Numbered from the stretch's first letter, positions 10,316-19,595 are shown. The stretch: 64,000 nt of DNA from Bacteroidales bacterium (GCA_014860575.1 JACZJK010000016.1:124001-188000), one strand, 5' to 3'. Made by a program: numbers and translations. Notes: generated from the letters alone by a model not told the origin.

Positions 10316-10323
10316 CAAAGATA
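10316..10323 (-). promoter_or_regulatory. Bacteroidota -7 box for the coiled-coil gene
   Basis: Read on the minus strand this is TATCTTTG, an exact match to the phylum's TAnnTTTG -7 element. It lies 60 bases upstream of the coiled-coil gene's ATG. A TTTG at 10340-10337 is only 13 bases away, closer than the usual ~20, so the -33 element is uncertain. Confidence 0.45.
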
Positions 10324-10346
10324 ACTATAAAATACTCAAATGAAAA

Positions 10347-10369
10347 AGGCTGCCATCTGGTGGCAGCCT
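10347..10369 (-). terminator. Rho-independent terminator after the C69 peptidase
   Basis: The arms AGGCTGCCA and TGGCAGCCT form a perfect 9-bp stem with a 5-base loop. On the minus strand a TTTTTCA run follows directly, so it would end transcription from the C69 peptidase gene, whose stop codon is 23 bases upstream. On the plus strand the trailing T-run is shorter. Confidence 0.75.
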
Positions 10370-10391
10370 CTTTTAAGCATCATTCAAGGTC

Positions 10392-12074
10392 TTACTCAAC
10401 CACTTTTAAATGATCACCTGTTTCTTTTACAATCCGCCTGTACCATTCTTCGCCATATCCCGGGAATGAGACTTTGGGATTACGGTTTGGCGGATCGGCG
10501 TATTTTATGTTGCCGTCGAGGTACTTCATAAAGAGGTCCTGGTAAAGCAGGCTCCAGCGCTCAAACGTATAATCTCCCTGTTTTACCGAGTATTCAGTAA
10601 GGAATTGAACGGCAAGGTTTTTATCGGCAGCATACAATTCTTCGGCTGCTTTATCAATGGCAGGAGTATAAACAATAAACTTATTTTCAAGTTCTTTTTG
10701 AACCTTTTGTATATCAACAATCACTGAATCATAACGCATATAAGCGAGATGGGCTACTTTGTTGAATATCCAGAATGCAGCATTGTCCGACCACTCCATC
10801 ATTGCACCGTTACCTTCGGCAAAGGATGCAGGGGTTTCTGTGATTGAGCAATACATGGGTGTAAAAACAGTGCTTTTGGCGTCATCAACGCCAAACCAGA
10901 TAATGCCACCAATGGAATTGGGCAGCCATGAACGGGATTGGGTCACAAACACAAAACCACTCTGTTGGGTAGCCACAGCGCGTTCGTTGCAATAGGCAAC
11001 ATCATCAACTTTCCAGGTGAGCGGACGCCAGCGATAAGGTTTTCCGTGAGCTCCGGCACCCATGTCTTTGGTCATATCAAGCGCTGTGCCTTCGTAGGCA
11101 TCGCGCATAAATTCCATCATATCCTGAACCGAAACTTTCCGGTTTGGCTTGATCCAAAGTGGCATGCGGTTTTCAAGATTGTGACCCATGGCGTAATCGA
11201 GGTATTGGTCCATATCGTCATGAACCTTACGAAATACTGTCCATACACGTGCTTCACAGAAACGTGCACCGCCAAATTCAACCGGTGCATAGATATCAGA
11301 AAAACTAAAGTCCTGGTCCTTGCCTTCAAAAAAGCCTTTTGCACGCGCAAAGCTTATCACATCGTGCGAATAAATTACTTCAACGGCTGGTTCGTAAATT
11401 TTATCAAATTGCTTTGAGTTGATGGAAGTTTTCTTGTTAGCCAGCGGAAAAGTTGTGATCCTGGCCTGGTTAGCATGCCCTGAAATATAACCGTCGGGGA
11501 TGCGCATGGCCACCCAAACAGCTCCTTTTTCGCCTTCGCCTTTGCCTATCATTTCAAAAATCCAGACTTCATTCGGGTCAGAAACCGAAAATGATTCGCC
11601 TGAACTGTAATACCCATATTCATCAACCAGTTCAGCCATAATCTTAATGGCTTCGCGGGCAGTTTTGGCCCGTTGCAGGGCCACATAAATGAGGCTGCCG
11701 TAATCCATGATTGCACCTGCCTGGGATTCAAGTTCAGACCGGCCGCCATAAGTTGTCTCGGCGATGGCTACCTGGTGCTCGTTGATGTTTCCGACAACAT
11801 TATACGTTTGGCTTGCCTGTTTAATTTGTCCAAGATATTTTCCGGTATCCCATTCATAAATATCGAGCATTGAACCTTCGGGCCATGTTGCAGCTTTCCA
11901 GTGGTAGAGTTCGCCATACAGCACATGCGAGTCTGCCGAATAACTTATCATGGTGGAACCGTCAGTTGAAGCGCCTTTGGTAATCAGGAAATTGGTACAG
12001 GCCTGAACGGTCCTGGCCGCTCCGATTAGCAGGAATAATCCCAGCAAGACAACGGTCAGATGGTGTTTCTTCAT
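10392..12074 (-). CDS. Secreted C69-family dipeptidase
   Basis: This 560-residue protein belongs to peptidase family C69, N-terminal-nucleophile dipeptidases related to PepD. A signal peptide occupies residues 1-25 and ends in VQA. The next residue, Cys26 of CTNFLITKGAS, is the family's catalytic cysteine, so signal cleavage itself would expose the nucleophile. Other family features follow, such as YSADSHVLYGEL near the N terminus and MIGKGEGEKGAVW in the middle. It should hydrolyse dipeptides or short peptides in the periplasm or outside the cell. Length is normal for the secreted form. It has its own promoter (12112-12141) and terminator, so it is probably monocistronic. Confidence 0.92.
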   Translation of the reverse strand: MKKHHLTVVLLGLFLLIGAARTVQACTNFLITKGASTDGSTMISYSADSHVLYGELYHWKAATWPEGSMLDIYEWDTGKYLGQIKQASQTYNVVGNINEHQVAIAETTYGGRSELESQAGAIMDYGSLIYVALQRAKTAREAIKIMAELVDEYGYYSSGESFSVSDPNEVWIFEMIGKGEGEKGAVWVAMRIPDGYISGHANQARITTFPLANKKTSINSKQFDKIYEPAVEVIYSHDVISFARAKGFFEGKDQDFSFSDIYAPVEFGGARFCEARVWTVFRKVHDDMDQYLDYAMGHNLENRMPLWIKPNRKVSVQDMMEFMRDAYEGTALDMTKDMGAGAHGKPYRWRPLTWKVDDVAYCNERAVATQQSGFVFVTQSRSWLPNSIGGIIWFGVDDAKSTVFTPMYCSITETPASFAEGNGAMMEWSDNAAFWIFNKVAHLAYMRYDSVIVDIQKVQKELENKFIVYTPAIDKAAEELYAADKNLAVQFLTEYSVKQGDYTFERWSLLYQDLFMKYLDGNIKYADPPNRNPKVSFPGYGEEWYRRIVKETGDHLKVVE

Positions 12075-12111
12075 TGTTTAAAAGTTTTGGTGAGCAATTA
12101 CTTAACGTTGA

Positions 12112-12141
12112 CAAAAGTAACGCTTTTCCCCGAAATAGCAA
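12112..12141 (-). promoter_or_regulatory. Promoter of the C69 peptidase gene
   Basis: On the minus strand a TTG (12141-12139) and an exact -7 box TACTTTTG (12119-12112) are separated by 19 bases, the arrangement used by the Bacteroidota primary sigma factor. The predicted start site lies about 30 bases before the gene's ATG. Confidence 0.6.
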
Positions 12142-12218
12142 TCAGCCAATGGTTCGCAACGGCAGACAAATGAAAGGATTTATATGAAACCCAGGGAATA
12201 TGAAGCAGTATAAAAGGC

Positions 12219-14747
12219 TTAGGCCTTAGTGTTCGGATTATTGGTGTCGGTATTCGGAGTAGGCGCTGACGGTTTTTTGAAAAGGCGCTTCCATGCAGAT
12301 TCCTTGTTGTCGTTGGCGTCATCGGAATAGTAACCGTAGCCATAACCATAGCCATATCCGTAACCGTAGCCATAACCGTAACCATAGCCATACCCATAAC
12401 CGTAGCCATACCCATACGAATTTTTAGTAAGCTTCACGTCGTTGATAAGGATGGTAGTATTGGGAATGCCCCTGAATTCAACATCTTTCATAATGGCGGC
12501 AAAAACCTTTTTAATTGTATAGTTCTGACGGGCTACAAAGATTTTAACATCGGCATGCTGCATGAGCAGGAAAGCATCGGTTACGAGGCCTACCGGGGGT
12601 GTATCCACTATTATATAATCATACAACTTGCGAAGTTCACTGAACATTACCCCTGTTCTATCTGAAGCGATTAATTCCGAAGGGTTCGGGGGTATAGGCC
12701 CGGCCATGATAATATCAAGGTTCTCAAGTGGCGATTGTTGTATGATCTCCTGCAAGGTGTTTTTGCCAATCAAATATTTGCTGAGCCCATTTTCGTTTGA
12801 CAATCCGAAATCCTGATAAATCTTTGGTTTACGTAAGTCGAAACCGATTAACAATACTTTTTTACCATACATGGAATAAACCGTGGCCAGGTTGGTTGAG
12901 GTAAATGTTTTTCCTTCGCTTGGCATAGTAGAGGTAAGCAAAACAACCAAACTATCCTTTCCTTTTGAGAAAAACTGGATATTGGTCCTGATGGATCGGA
13001 AGGCCTCTGCAATTGAAGATTTTGGTGATTGTGCCACAATGATATTGCTGTCGTAGCGGCTGTTAATTATATGGCCGATAATAGGTATGTTCGTAATGCT
13101 TTCAACATCTTTGCGTTCAATAACCTTATCATTAAAGTAATCCTTACCCATGATATAGCCAACCGGAAGAACCAGTCCCAGCAGCAACGCGATAGTAAAA
13201 TTCAGGGTTTTTTTTGGGAAGACTGATTCGAAAGAGCCTGGGCGTGCGATATCAATCACCTCATTGTCAGGGAAATTGGAGGCTTTGGTAATGGCAGCTT
13301 CTGACCTCTTTTGCATCAGGTAGGTATAAATTGCGTCGTTGAACCTGAATTTTCTTTCAATACCAAAAAGCTGACGTTGGGTTGCAGGCAGGGTGCTGAT
13401 TCTTTGCGTAAGCAGATTTATCTGCTTGTTTTTTTCTGCAATCGCTATTTCTGAAGCCCTGATAATACTTTCAACATTTTCGAGCAAATTATTCTTCACA
13501 TTACCAATCCTGCTGTCCATGGCTATAACCAATGGGTTTTTGGGCGTTGTCCGGATAAGTAGATCCGATTTTTCAGAATGCAATTTTAGCAACTCAGCGA
13601 TCAATTGTGTAATCATCGGGTCATCAATTCCCATTGAGGAAGGCACAATGATTTCGTCAATATCATCACGCGATTCCTGTATATATCTGCGGAGATGGTT
13701 ATAGTATTTTGATTGAACCACGAGTGCAGCCTTGTCCGTTTCAAACTGTTTCATCTGGTCAAAAACCTGTTGAGCCTGGAAATCGAGGTTCATGACTTCT
13801 GAAGCAATTTTGAAATCCTGTAATCTTGCTTCGGCCATGTTCAACGAATCGGTAATATCACCCAGTTGGGCGTCAATAAAATCAATGGTATTGGTAGCAA
13901 CCAGGTTTTTCTTGTCCAGCGACCTGTCGAGATAAACATCAATAAGTGTATTGATGAAATCTACGGATTTATTAATGTTGTTGCCCTTAAAGGAAACCTC
14001 AAGGATGCTGGCTTCACGGTTGATGGGTTCAATTTCGATATTAGCGCTAAAGTCCTTGGTAAGTGCATCAAGATTGTTGAAAATGAAAATAAACTTTTTG
14101 TTGCGGATGTCTTCGTCCAGGAAGTCTTCATTCAGCAGCATCTTAAAATTAAAATACTGCCCTTCAATTGTCTGGCCGAAACTATAAACCCCTGACAGGT
14201 TAATTTTGTCAGCGCCCTTTTCTGTAGCCTTGAAAGTGGTGAAATCATAAAGGTCGAGGTTCTCACCTTCGGCCTCAATTTTAAACTCATTGTTGGATAA
14301 AACGCTCACCATGAATTTCAGGTTCGCAGGCTGAATATTCGCAATGTCAGGGATCACAACAAAAGGGCTTTCATTATATAATTCCCTGATGATGAAGTTT
14401 TCCTCGAGATAATACGAAACTTTAAGATCCAGCTCCTTTATAGCCCGGTTTGAAAGCCAGTAAGATTTGAGAATCCCTATTTCATTCTGGATGTTTTGCG
14501 TACTGCTCATCAATGAAATGCCCAGCAATGCCTGGGGGTCCATTCTCGATTTGTCGTCCTTGATGAGGACGGTGGTTTTAACCTTATAAACCGGAAGGGT
14601 GTATTTATTGAACAGAAATGCTATAAGCAGGGAGATAAAAATAGTTATCAAAAAAAAGTACCAATAGCTGTAAAGTTTGAAAAACAGCGTTTTGAAATCA
14701 ATGCTTTCTTCTACTTGTTGCTGGGAGTTATCTCTGATTGGATCCAC
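12219..14747 (-). CDS. Wzc-like polysaccharide co-polymerase / bacterial tyrosine autokinase
   Basis: This 842-residue inner-membrane protein couples synthesis and export of exopolysaccharide or capsule. A Wzz-type chain-length domain with its first membrane helix spans about residues 17-110. A long periplasmic coiled-coil region follows, then a second membrane helix (about 520-540). The cytoplasmic kinase domain has Walker A (PSEGKT), Walker A' (LLIGFDLRKP) and Walker B (YIIVDTPPVG). The Tyr-rich tail expected of these autokinases is extreme here: 14 consecutive Gly-Tyr pairs plus a further Tyr pair, followed by a basic and proline-rich end. The Wza-like export lipoprotein is 13 bases upstream in the same operon. 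No glycosyltransferase cluster adjoins, so the sugar synthesis genes are elsewhere. Confidence 0.95.
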   Translation of the reverse strand: MDPIRDNSQQQVEESIDFKTLFFKLYSYWYFFLITIFISLLIAFLFNKYTLPVYKVKTTVLIKDDKSRMDPQALLGISLMSSTQNIQNEIGILKSYWLSNRAIKELDLKVSYYLEENFIIRELYNESPFVVIPDIANIQPANLKFMVSVLSNNEFKIEAEGENLDLYDFTTFKATEKGADKINLSGVYSFGQTIEGQYFNFKMLLNEDFLDEDIRNKKFIFIFNNLDALTKDFSANIEIEPINREASILEVSFKGNNINKSVDFINTLIDVYLDRSLDKKNLVATNTIDFIDAQLGDITDSLNMAEARLQDFKIASEVMNLDFQAQQVFDQMKQFETDKAALVVQSKYYNHLRRYIQESRDDIDEIIVPSSMGIDDPMITQLIAELLKLHSEKSDLLIRTTPKNPLVIAMDSRIGNVKNNLLENVESIIRASEIAIAEKNKQINLLTQRISTLPATQRQLFGIERKFRFNDAIYTYLMQKRSEAAITKASNFPDNEVIDIARPGSFESVFPKKTLNFTIALLLGLVLPVGYIMGKDYFNDKVIERKDVESITNIPIIGHIINSRYDSNIIVAQSPKSSIAEAFRSIRTNIQFFSKGKDSLVVLLTSTMPSEGKTFTSTNLATVYSMYGKKVLLIGFDLRKPKIYQDFGLSNENGLSKYLIGKNTLQEIIQQSPLENLDIIMAGPIPPNPSELIASDRTGVMFSELRKLYDYIIVDTPPVGLVTDAFLLMQHADVKIFVARQNYTIKKVFAAIMKDVEFRGIPNTTILINDVKLTKNSYGYGYGYGYGYGYGYGYGYGYGYGYGYGYYSDDANDNKESAWKRLFKKPSAPTPNTDTNNPNTKA
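12327..12416 (-). repeat. (Tyr-Gly)14 Tyr-Tyr coding repeat in the kinase tail
   Basis: Thirty codons encode fourteen Tyr-Gly pairs and then two Tyr. Codons vary freely (TAT/TAC and GGG/GGC/GGT/GGA), so the DNA is not a perfect hexamer repeat. This indicates that the peptide, rather than replication slippage alone, has been maintained. It sits where autophosphorylated tyrosines lie in Wzc-type kinases. Confidence 0.95.
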
Positions 14748-14760
14748 GATGCGGTCTTAT

Positions 14761-15552
14761 TTATTTAAAGAAGTTTAAAATCAACAATGTTGTTGTGACG
14801 GTTGAAAGCAAAATAGCATATGGGAATGTGGTAAAGGCAAATGTTTTTGATTTCATTGCGGAAACATAAATCACATCGTCTGGCATCAGGTAGTAATACT
14901 CTGATTCAAGGATTCTTCTTGATGATAGGTCCAGCGAATGGACTTCCGATCCGGTAGCCGTCCTGCGAACCAACTGTACATTTTTCCGGTCGCCCCAGGT
15001 ACTCATATCTCCCGCCATTGCCAGGGCTTCGAAAATACTCAAGCGGGTTTGAAAAACAGGAAACTGGCCCGGGCGTATCACTTCGCCAAGCACAGCAATG
15101 CGGAAATTAACAAGTTTTACGATCACCGTAGCATCACGCATGTATTCATTGATTGCTTCCTGCACCTGTGCTTTAATTTCATCAAGCGTTTTGTCCTTCA
15201 CCAACACATTGCCAATTACGGGAAATTCAATGAAACCCTGAGGGTTCACACTATAACTGCTTAGATAAACACTCAGCTCATTGTTCAGATACTGACTGTA
15301 AACCCCACCCGGTTGAATGCTGAAAAGGTCTGCCGTTTGGTTGTCGAGTCCCAGCACCCTGATGTACAAATTGTCGCCGGGCTGGATCAGATAGTCTTTC
15401 TTGAAATCATTGTCATAGTGTATCTTTGGTTCTTCGTCAACAAGGTATTTCAGTTTTTTTTGCGGAACACAAGAACCCAGGAGCGCAAGAACAATTATTG
15501 ACAGGGTCAGCAACCGGAAATTTGCTTTCAGGGAGGGAATGGTATGTTTCAT
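14761..15552 (-). CDS. Polysaccharide export outer-membrane lipoprotein (Wza/SLBB type)
   Basis: This is the outer-membrane export partner of the downstream kinase. The chosen start (ATG at 15552) gives 263 residues with a lipoprotein signal ending in the lipobox LLGSC, followed by VPQKKLKYL. A Poly_export domain with the family motif QPGDNLYIRV follows, then an SLBB domain (about residues 145-225, around VLGEVIRPGQFPV). A hydrophobic C-terminal helix is last, as in Wza-type proteins that cross the outer membrane. The open frame extends 31 codons upstream, but that part does not look like a signal peptide. A TACTTTTG box lies ~28 bases upstream of the chosen start. It forms a two-gene operon with the kinase. 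Confidence 0.93.
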   Translation of the reverse strand: MKHTIPSLKANFRLLTLSIIVLALLGSCVPQKKLKYLVDEEPKIHYDNDFKKDYLIQPGDNLYIRVLGLDNQTADLFSIQPGGVYSQYLNNELSVYLSSYSVNPQGFIEFPVIGNVLVKDKTLDEIKAQVQEAINEYMRDATVIVKLVNFRIAVLGEVIRPGQFPVFQTRLSIFEALAMAGDMSTWGDRKNVQLVRRTATGSEVHSLDLSSRRILESEYYYLMPDDVIYVSAMKSKTFAFTTFPYAILLSTVTTTLLILNFFK

Positions 15553-15579
15553 TGTTTGTTTTGAGTCAAATTTGGCTTG

Positions 15580-15587
15580 CAAAAGTA
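15580..15587 (-). promoter_or_regulatory. -7 box for the polysaccharide export operon
   Basis: On the minus strand this is TACTTTTG, an exact TAnnTTTG match. The lipoprotein ATG is 27 bases further on. No clear TTG is found at the -33 distance. The box supports the shorter start, since the longer reading frame would begin upstream of it. Confidence 0.5.
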
Positions 15588-15663
15588 ATATTTTCAGCGG
15601 AAATCTAAGATACCCGAAGTGATTAAGCTTAACATTATGATACAATGAACCAAAATGACGGTG

Positions 15664-17028
15664 TTAATTTTTCATCTCACCAATGAGTGTTGCCGGTGTG
15701 CATTTGGTAATCAGCACTTTTACATAGGTTCCGGGTTTGCTCTCAGCGCCGGTAAACACCACCACTTTGTTCTGGCTGTTGCGCCCCATGAATTGTTTGT
15801 TTGAGCGTTTTGAAGTACCCTCAACGAGGACGGTAAAAGTTTGCCCAACATCCCTAAGATTACTCTGGTGTGATAACTGCTGCTGCAGCTCAATAATTTC
15901 GCTGAGGCGACGACTTTTTACAGGTTCGGGAACATCATCGGGCAGTTTTTTTGCTGCTATTGTACCAGGGCGTTCAGAGTATTTAAACATATAGGCATAA
16001 TCGTATCCAACCCATTGCATCAGCGAAAGGGTTTCCTGATGCTCATCTTCGGTTTCGCTACAAAAACCGGTAATAATATCGGTGGTAATGCTGCATTCAG
16101 GCAGGTTTTGCCTGATGGCTTTTACGCGATCCATATACCATTCGCGGTCGTAACGGCGGTTCATAAGTTTAAGAATGCGCGAGCTTCCTGATTGAACCGG
16201 AAGGTGAATGGAGCGGCATATATTTTCATTGCGAACCATGATTGCAATCAATACATCGGATAAATCTTTTGGATGAGATGTTGCGAACCGCACCCGAAGC
16301 AAGGGGTTCACCGCTGCCACTTTTTCAAGCAGCATCGGAAAGCTCACATGGCCAGCGTCACTTTCCCATGCATACGAATTTACGTTTTGGCCCAGCAGTG
16401 TTACTTCGCGATAGCCATTATTAAATATATCATGGCATTCAGCGATGATAGTTTCAGGATTCCTGCTTCGCTCAACGCCCCTAACCGAAGGCACCACACA
16501 ATAGGCGCAATGGTTTTCGCATCCACGCATGATGGAAATGAACGCCGAAACATGATTGCTGTCTAACCTGACGGGGTTGATATTAGCATAGGTTTCGTCG
16601 GCTGAAAGTATCACGTTGATAGCTTTCTGCCCGCTCCCGGCAACTTTGATCAGTCGCGGGAGGTCGCGATAGGCATCGGGTCCTGCAATCAGGTCAACAT
16701 AGGCGGCTTTTTCAAGCAAGGACTCTTTCATGCGCTCGGCCATGCAGCCAAGCACACCAATCACCATTTCCGGTTTTTCCTTTTTTAAATGCCGGAACTG
16801 CTGCAAACGTTGCAAGACCCTTTTCTCTGCATTTTCACGGATAGAACAGGTGTTCACAAAAACAACATCAGCATCTTCCAAATTCTGGGTTGGTTCATAG
16901 CGGTGATCAACTAAAATGGAGTTCACAATTTCGCTGTCAGAGAAATTCATCTGGCAGCCAAAAGTTTCAATATATAGTTTTTTACTCAAACTGTCGTTTA
17001 TTAATGATATGGTATAGCGGGAGTTCAT
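15664..17028 (-). CDS. miaB: tRNA-2-methylthio-N6-dimethylallyladenosine synthase MiaB
   Basis: MiaB is a radical-SAM methylthiotransferase that adds the 2-methylthio group to i6A37 of tRNAs reading UNN codons. At 454 residues the length is normal. The N-terminal UPF0004 domain has its three cluster cysteines, Cys25 (TFGCQMN), Cys61 (NTCSIRENA) and Cys95 (GVLGCMAERM). The radical-SAM cysteines are Cys170, Cys174 and Cys177 in CENHCAYC. A C-terminal TRAM domain covers about residues 385-450. A TAATTTTG box lies upstream. It is divergent from topA and has no obvious operon partner. Confidence 0.97.
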   Translation of the reverse strand: MNSRYTISLINDSLSKKLYIETFGCQMNFSDSEIVNSILVDHRYEPTQNLEDADVVFVNTCSIRENAEKRVLQRLQQFRHLKKEKPEMVIGVLGCMAERMKESLLEKAAYVDLIAGPDAYRDLPRLIKVAGSGQKAINVILSADETYANINPVRLDSNHVSAFISIMRGCENHCAYCVVPSVRGVERSRNPETIIAECHDIFNNGYREVTLLGQNVNSYAWESDAGHVSFPMLLEKVAAVNPLLRVRFATSHPKDLSDVLIAIMVRNENICRSIHLPVQSGSSRILKLMNRRYDREWYMDRVKAIRQNLPECSITTDIITGFCSETEDEHQETLSLMQWVGYDYAYMFKYSERPGTIAAKKLPDDVPEPVKSRRLSEIIELQQQLSHQSNLRDVGQTFTVLVEGTSKRSNKQFMGRNSQNKVVVFTGAESKPGTYVKVLITKCTPATLIGEMKN

Positions 17029-17055
17029 AAAAGAACAATGCGTTCAAAACCCCTG

Positions 17056-17063
17056 CAAAATTA
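17056..17063 (-). promoter_or_regulatory. -7 box for miaB
   Basis: On the minus strand this is TAATTTTG, matching TAnnTTTG exactly, 27 bases before the miaB start. No convincing TTG at -33 was seen. Confidence 0.45.
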
Positions 17064-17114
17064 GTACTATAACAACATTGAGTGTGAATAATTGTTTTGA
17101 AATTAAAAAGTTGA

Positions 17115-17147
17115 TTTGGCACAACTTAACTTAAATGCGTTACTTTG
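17115..17147 (+). promoter_or_regulatory. Promoter of topA
   Basis: TTTG (17115-17118) is followed after about 21 bases by TTACTTTG (17140-17147), a one-mismatch version of the TAnnTTTG box. The predicted start is about 40 bases before the topA ATG. A short AT-rich leader ends in CAGGAGC, which resembles a Shine-Dalgarno sequence. Confidence 0.5.
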
Positions 17148-17195
17148 CAGCCGTTTTTGAAAAAATAACAACCAATAATTCAGGAGCTAAAAAGC

Positions 17196-19520
17196 ATGAT
17201 AAAAAACCTTGTAATTGTTGAATCACCCGCGAAAGCAAAAACCATTGAAAAATTTCTCGGCAAGGATTTTCAGGTAAAGTCGTCATTTGGTCATGTGAGG
17301 GATCTCTCTAAAACCCAGTTAGGCATAGATATCGAAAAGAACTTCGCTCCGAATTACGAAATATCGCCTGATAAAAAGAAGATTGTTGCGGAACTGAAAA
17401 AACTTGCCGGCGAAGCTGAATTGGTTTGGCTTGCCACTGATGAGGACAGGGAAGGGGAAGCTATTTCATGGCATCTTGCTGACTCCCTCAATCTTGAAGA
17501 GTCAAAAACCAGGCGCATTGTTTTTCATGAGATCACAAAAAATGCAATCCTGAAAGCGGTTGCGAACCCGCGCGCAATCAATAAACAACTGGTTGATGCC
17601 CAGCAAGCCCGCCGTGTGCTCGATCGTTTGGTTGGGTATGAAATTTCCCCGATTCTCTGGAAAAAAGTGAAGCCTTCCTTATCTGCTGGTCGGGTACAGT
17701 CCGTAGCTGTAAGGCTGATTGTTGAACGCGAAGAAGAAATCAAAGCTTTTAAAACAACTCACTTTTATAGGGTTGTCGCTTTGTTTGAAGTTAAAAACGA
17801 TGATGGCATTTATCAGTTCAGCGCTGAACTGCCCGAGCGGTTGAAACTTGAAACTGATGCAAAGACGTTTCTTGAGAAATGCATTCCCGCCAGTTTTTCC
17901 GTTGCGGATATCGAAACCAAACCTGCTAAAAAATCACCGGCCCCTCCTTTTACCACATCTACTTTACAACAGGAAGCAAGCCGCAAACTTGGTTTCTCAG
18001 TAGCTAAAACCATGTTGGTGGCCCAACAGCTCTATGAAGCCGGAAAAATCACTTACATGCGAACCGATTCGGTAAATCTTTCTGATACAGCCCTGGGTTT
18101 GGCAAAACAGGAAATAGAAAATCTTTTTGGAGGCAATTACGTTAAAATCAGAAAATACGCTACCAAAACCAAGGGAGCGCAGGAAGCCCACGAAGCCATC
18201 AGGCCAACGTTTCTCAGCGACAGGGAAATTGAAGGCGACGCTTCACAACAAAGGCTGTACGAACTGATCTGGAAAAGAACCATCGCTTCACAAATGAGCG
18301 ATGCTATACTCGAAAAAACCAATGTTGACGTCAAAATTTCCACAACACCCGAAGTACTTGTTGCTAAAGGTGAGGTAATCAAATTTGATGGGTTCCTCAA
18401 AGTTTACATGGAATCAACCGATGATGATAACACTGAAGGCAAGAGCGATGTTTTACCTCTTATGAAGATTGGCGATCCGCTGGATTTGAAGGAAATGAGC
18501 GCCACGCAGCGGTTCACACAGCATCCGCCACGATATACTGAAGCCAGCCTGGTTAAAAAACTTGAGGAACTTGGAATCGGACGCCCTTCTACCTATGCGC
18601 CTACCATCTCAACAATTCAGAAAAGAGAATACGTAGTTAAGGAAGACCGGCCGGGTCAGCAACGGGAATTTGTACAACTTTTATTAAAGAAGGGTAAGAT
18701 TACACAAACCAACAAAGCCGAAAATGTTGGATTTGAAAAGAACAAATTGTTCCCAACAGATATCGGGATGCTCGTAAACCAGTTTCTGGTTCAGAATTTC
18801 ATCAATATCCTCGACTATAATTTTACCGCCAATGTTGAAAAAGAATTTGATGAGATTGCCTTAGGCAATAAAATATGGAATGATGTTATCAAAGACTTTT
18901 ATCATCCTTTTCATAAACAGGTGGAGGAGGTGCTAACAACTTCTGAAAAAGTGAAGGGAGAAAAATTACTTGGCCAGGATCCGAAAACAGGAAAGAATAT
19001 TTATGTGAAGCTTGGCAGGTATGGTGCCATTGTGCAGTCAGGAGAATCGGACAGCAATGAAAAACCACAGTTTGCAGGCCTTAGAAAAGGACAAGGCATG
19101 GAAACCATTACACTTGAAGACGCACTTGAGCTGTTTAAGTTTCCACGCATCATTGGTTCGTACGAGGATAAGGAATTGAGCATTGGGATTGGTCGGTTCG
19201 GGCCGTATGTAAAACATGGTTCACTTTTTTTCTCTTTAAAAAAAACCGACAACCCGTATACGGTTGAGGAAGAGAGGGCGATTGAAATCATTGAGGAAAA
19301 AAGGAAAGCTGAAAGAGAAAAACTGATCAAAGAATTTAAAGAGAACGCAGACATCAAAGTGCTCAACGGGCGCTACGGGCCATATATAGCTAAGGGAAAA
19401 GAGAATTATAAGATTCCTAAAAAGATGGATCCGGCTTCCCTTTCGCTTGAGCAATGCCTTGAAATAATTGAAAAAGAAGGCCCGAAAAAGCCATCAAAAG
19501 GGCGGGGCAGGAAAAAGTAA
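17196..19520 (+). CDS. topA: DNA topoisomerase I
   Basis: This type IA topoisomerase relaxes negative supercoils. The N-terminal TOPRIM domain carries VIVESPAKAKTIE and the acidic metal site ATDEDREGEA. The active-site Tyr (about residue 286) lies in ITYMRTDSVNLS. The core continues to about residue 580. The C terminus has several GxYGxY repeats (GRYGAIVQSG, GRFGPYVKHG, GRYGPYIAKG) and a Lys/Arg-rich end. The Cys4 zinc ribbons of the E. coli enzyme are absent; other Bacteroidota TopA proteins also use this repeat-type tail. The length of 774 residues is typical. It is preceded by a good promoter and followed by the arginase-like gene on the same strand. Confidence 0.97.
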   Translation: MIKNLVIVESPAKAKTIEKFLGKDFQVKSSFGHVRDLSKTQLGIDIEKNFAPNYEISPDKKKIVAELKKLAGEAELVWLATDEDREGEAISWHLADSLNLEESKTRRIVFHEITKNAILKAVANPRAINKQLVDAQQARRVLDRLVGYEISPILWKKVKPSLSAGRVQSVAVRLIVEREEEIKAFKTTHFYRVVALFEVKNDDGIYQFSAELPERLKLETDAKTFLEKCIPASFSVADIETKPAKKSPAPPFTTSTLQQEASRKLGFSVAKTMLVAQQLYEAGKITYMRTDSVNLSDTALGLAKQEIENLFGGNYVKIRKYATKTKGAQEAHEAIRPTFLSDREIEGDASQQRLYELIWKRTIASQMSDAILEKTNVDVKISTTPEVLVAKGEVIKFDGFLKVYMESTDDDNTEGKSDVLPLMKIGDPLDLKEMSATQRFTQHPPRYTEASLVKKLEELGIGRPSTYAPTISTIQKREYVVKEDRPGQQREFVQLLLKKGKITQTNKAENVGFEKNKLFPTDIGMLVNQFLVQNFINILDYNFTANVEKEFDEIALGNKIWNDVIKDFYHPFHKQVEEVLTTSEKVKGEKLLGQDPKTGKNIYVKLGRYGAIVQSGESDSNEKPQFAGLRKGQGMETITLEDALELFKFPRIIGSYEDKELSIGIGRFGPYVKHGSLFFSLKKTDNPYTVEEERAIEIIEEKRKAEREKLIKEFKENADIKVLNGRYGPYIAKGKENYKIPKKMDPASLSLEQCLEIIEKEGPKKPSKGRGRKK

Positions 19521-19561
19521 GTCAGATTAGGTACTTACAAATTCGAACTTAACTGGAGATT

Positions 19562-19595
19562 ATTTCAGATTTCAGATTTACGATTTCGGATTTTG
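19562..19595 (+). repeat. Short degenerate heptamer repeat
   Basis: Between topA and the arginase-like gene, a unit resembling ATTTCAG is repeated about four to five times with single-base changes. I see no hairpin or T-run. It is a low-complexity intergenic repeat without a visible function. Confidence 0.5.

Noticed and set aside
10938-11417. 159-residue plus-strand open frame within the C69 peptidase gene
   Set aside because: Antisense to a well-supported gene, with no recognisable domain or start signal.
12098-12415. Met-rich open frame on the minus strand overlapping the kinase 3' end
   Set aside because: It is the alternate-frame reading of the Gly-Tyr repeat of the kinase gene (ATGG repeats read as Met-Ala/Met-Val). 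No start context or family match.
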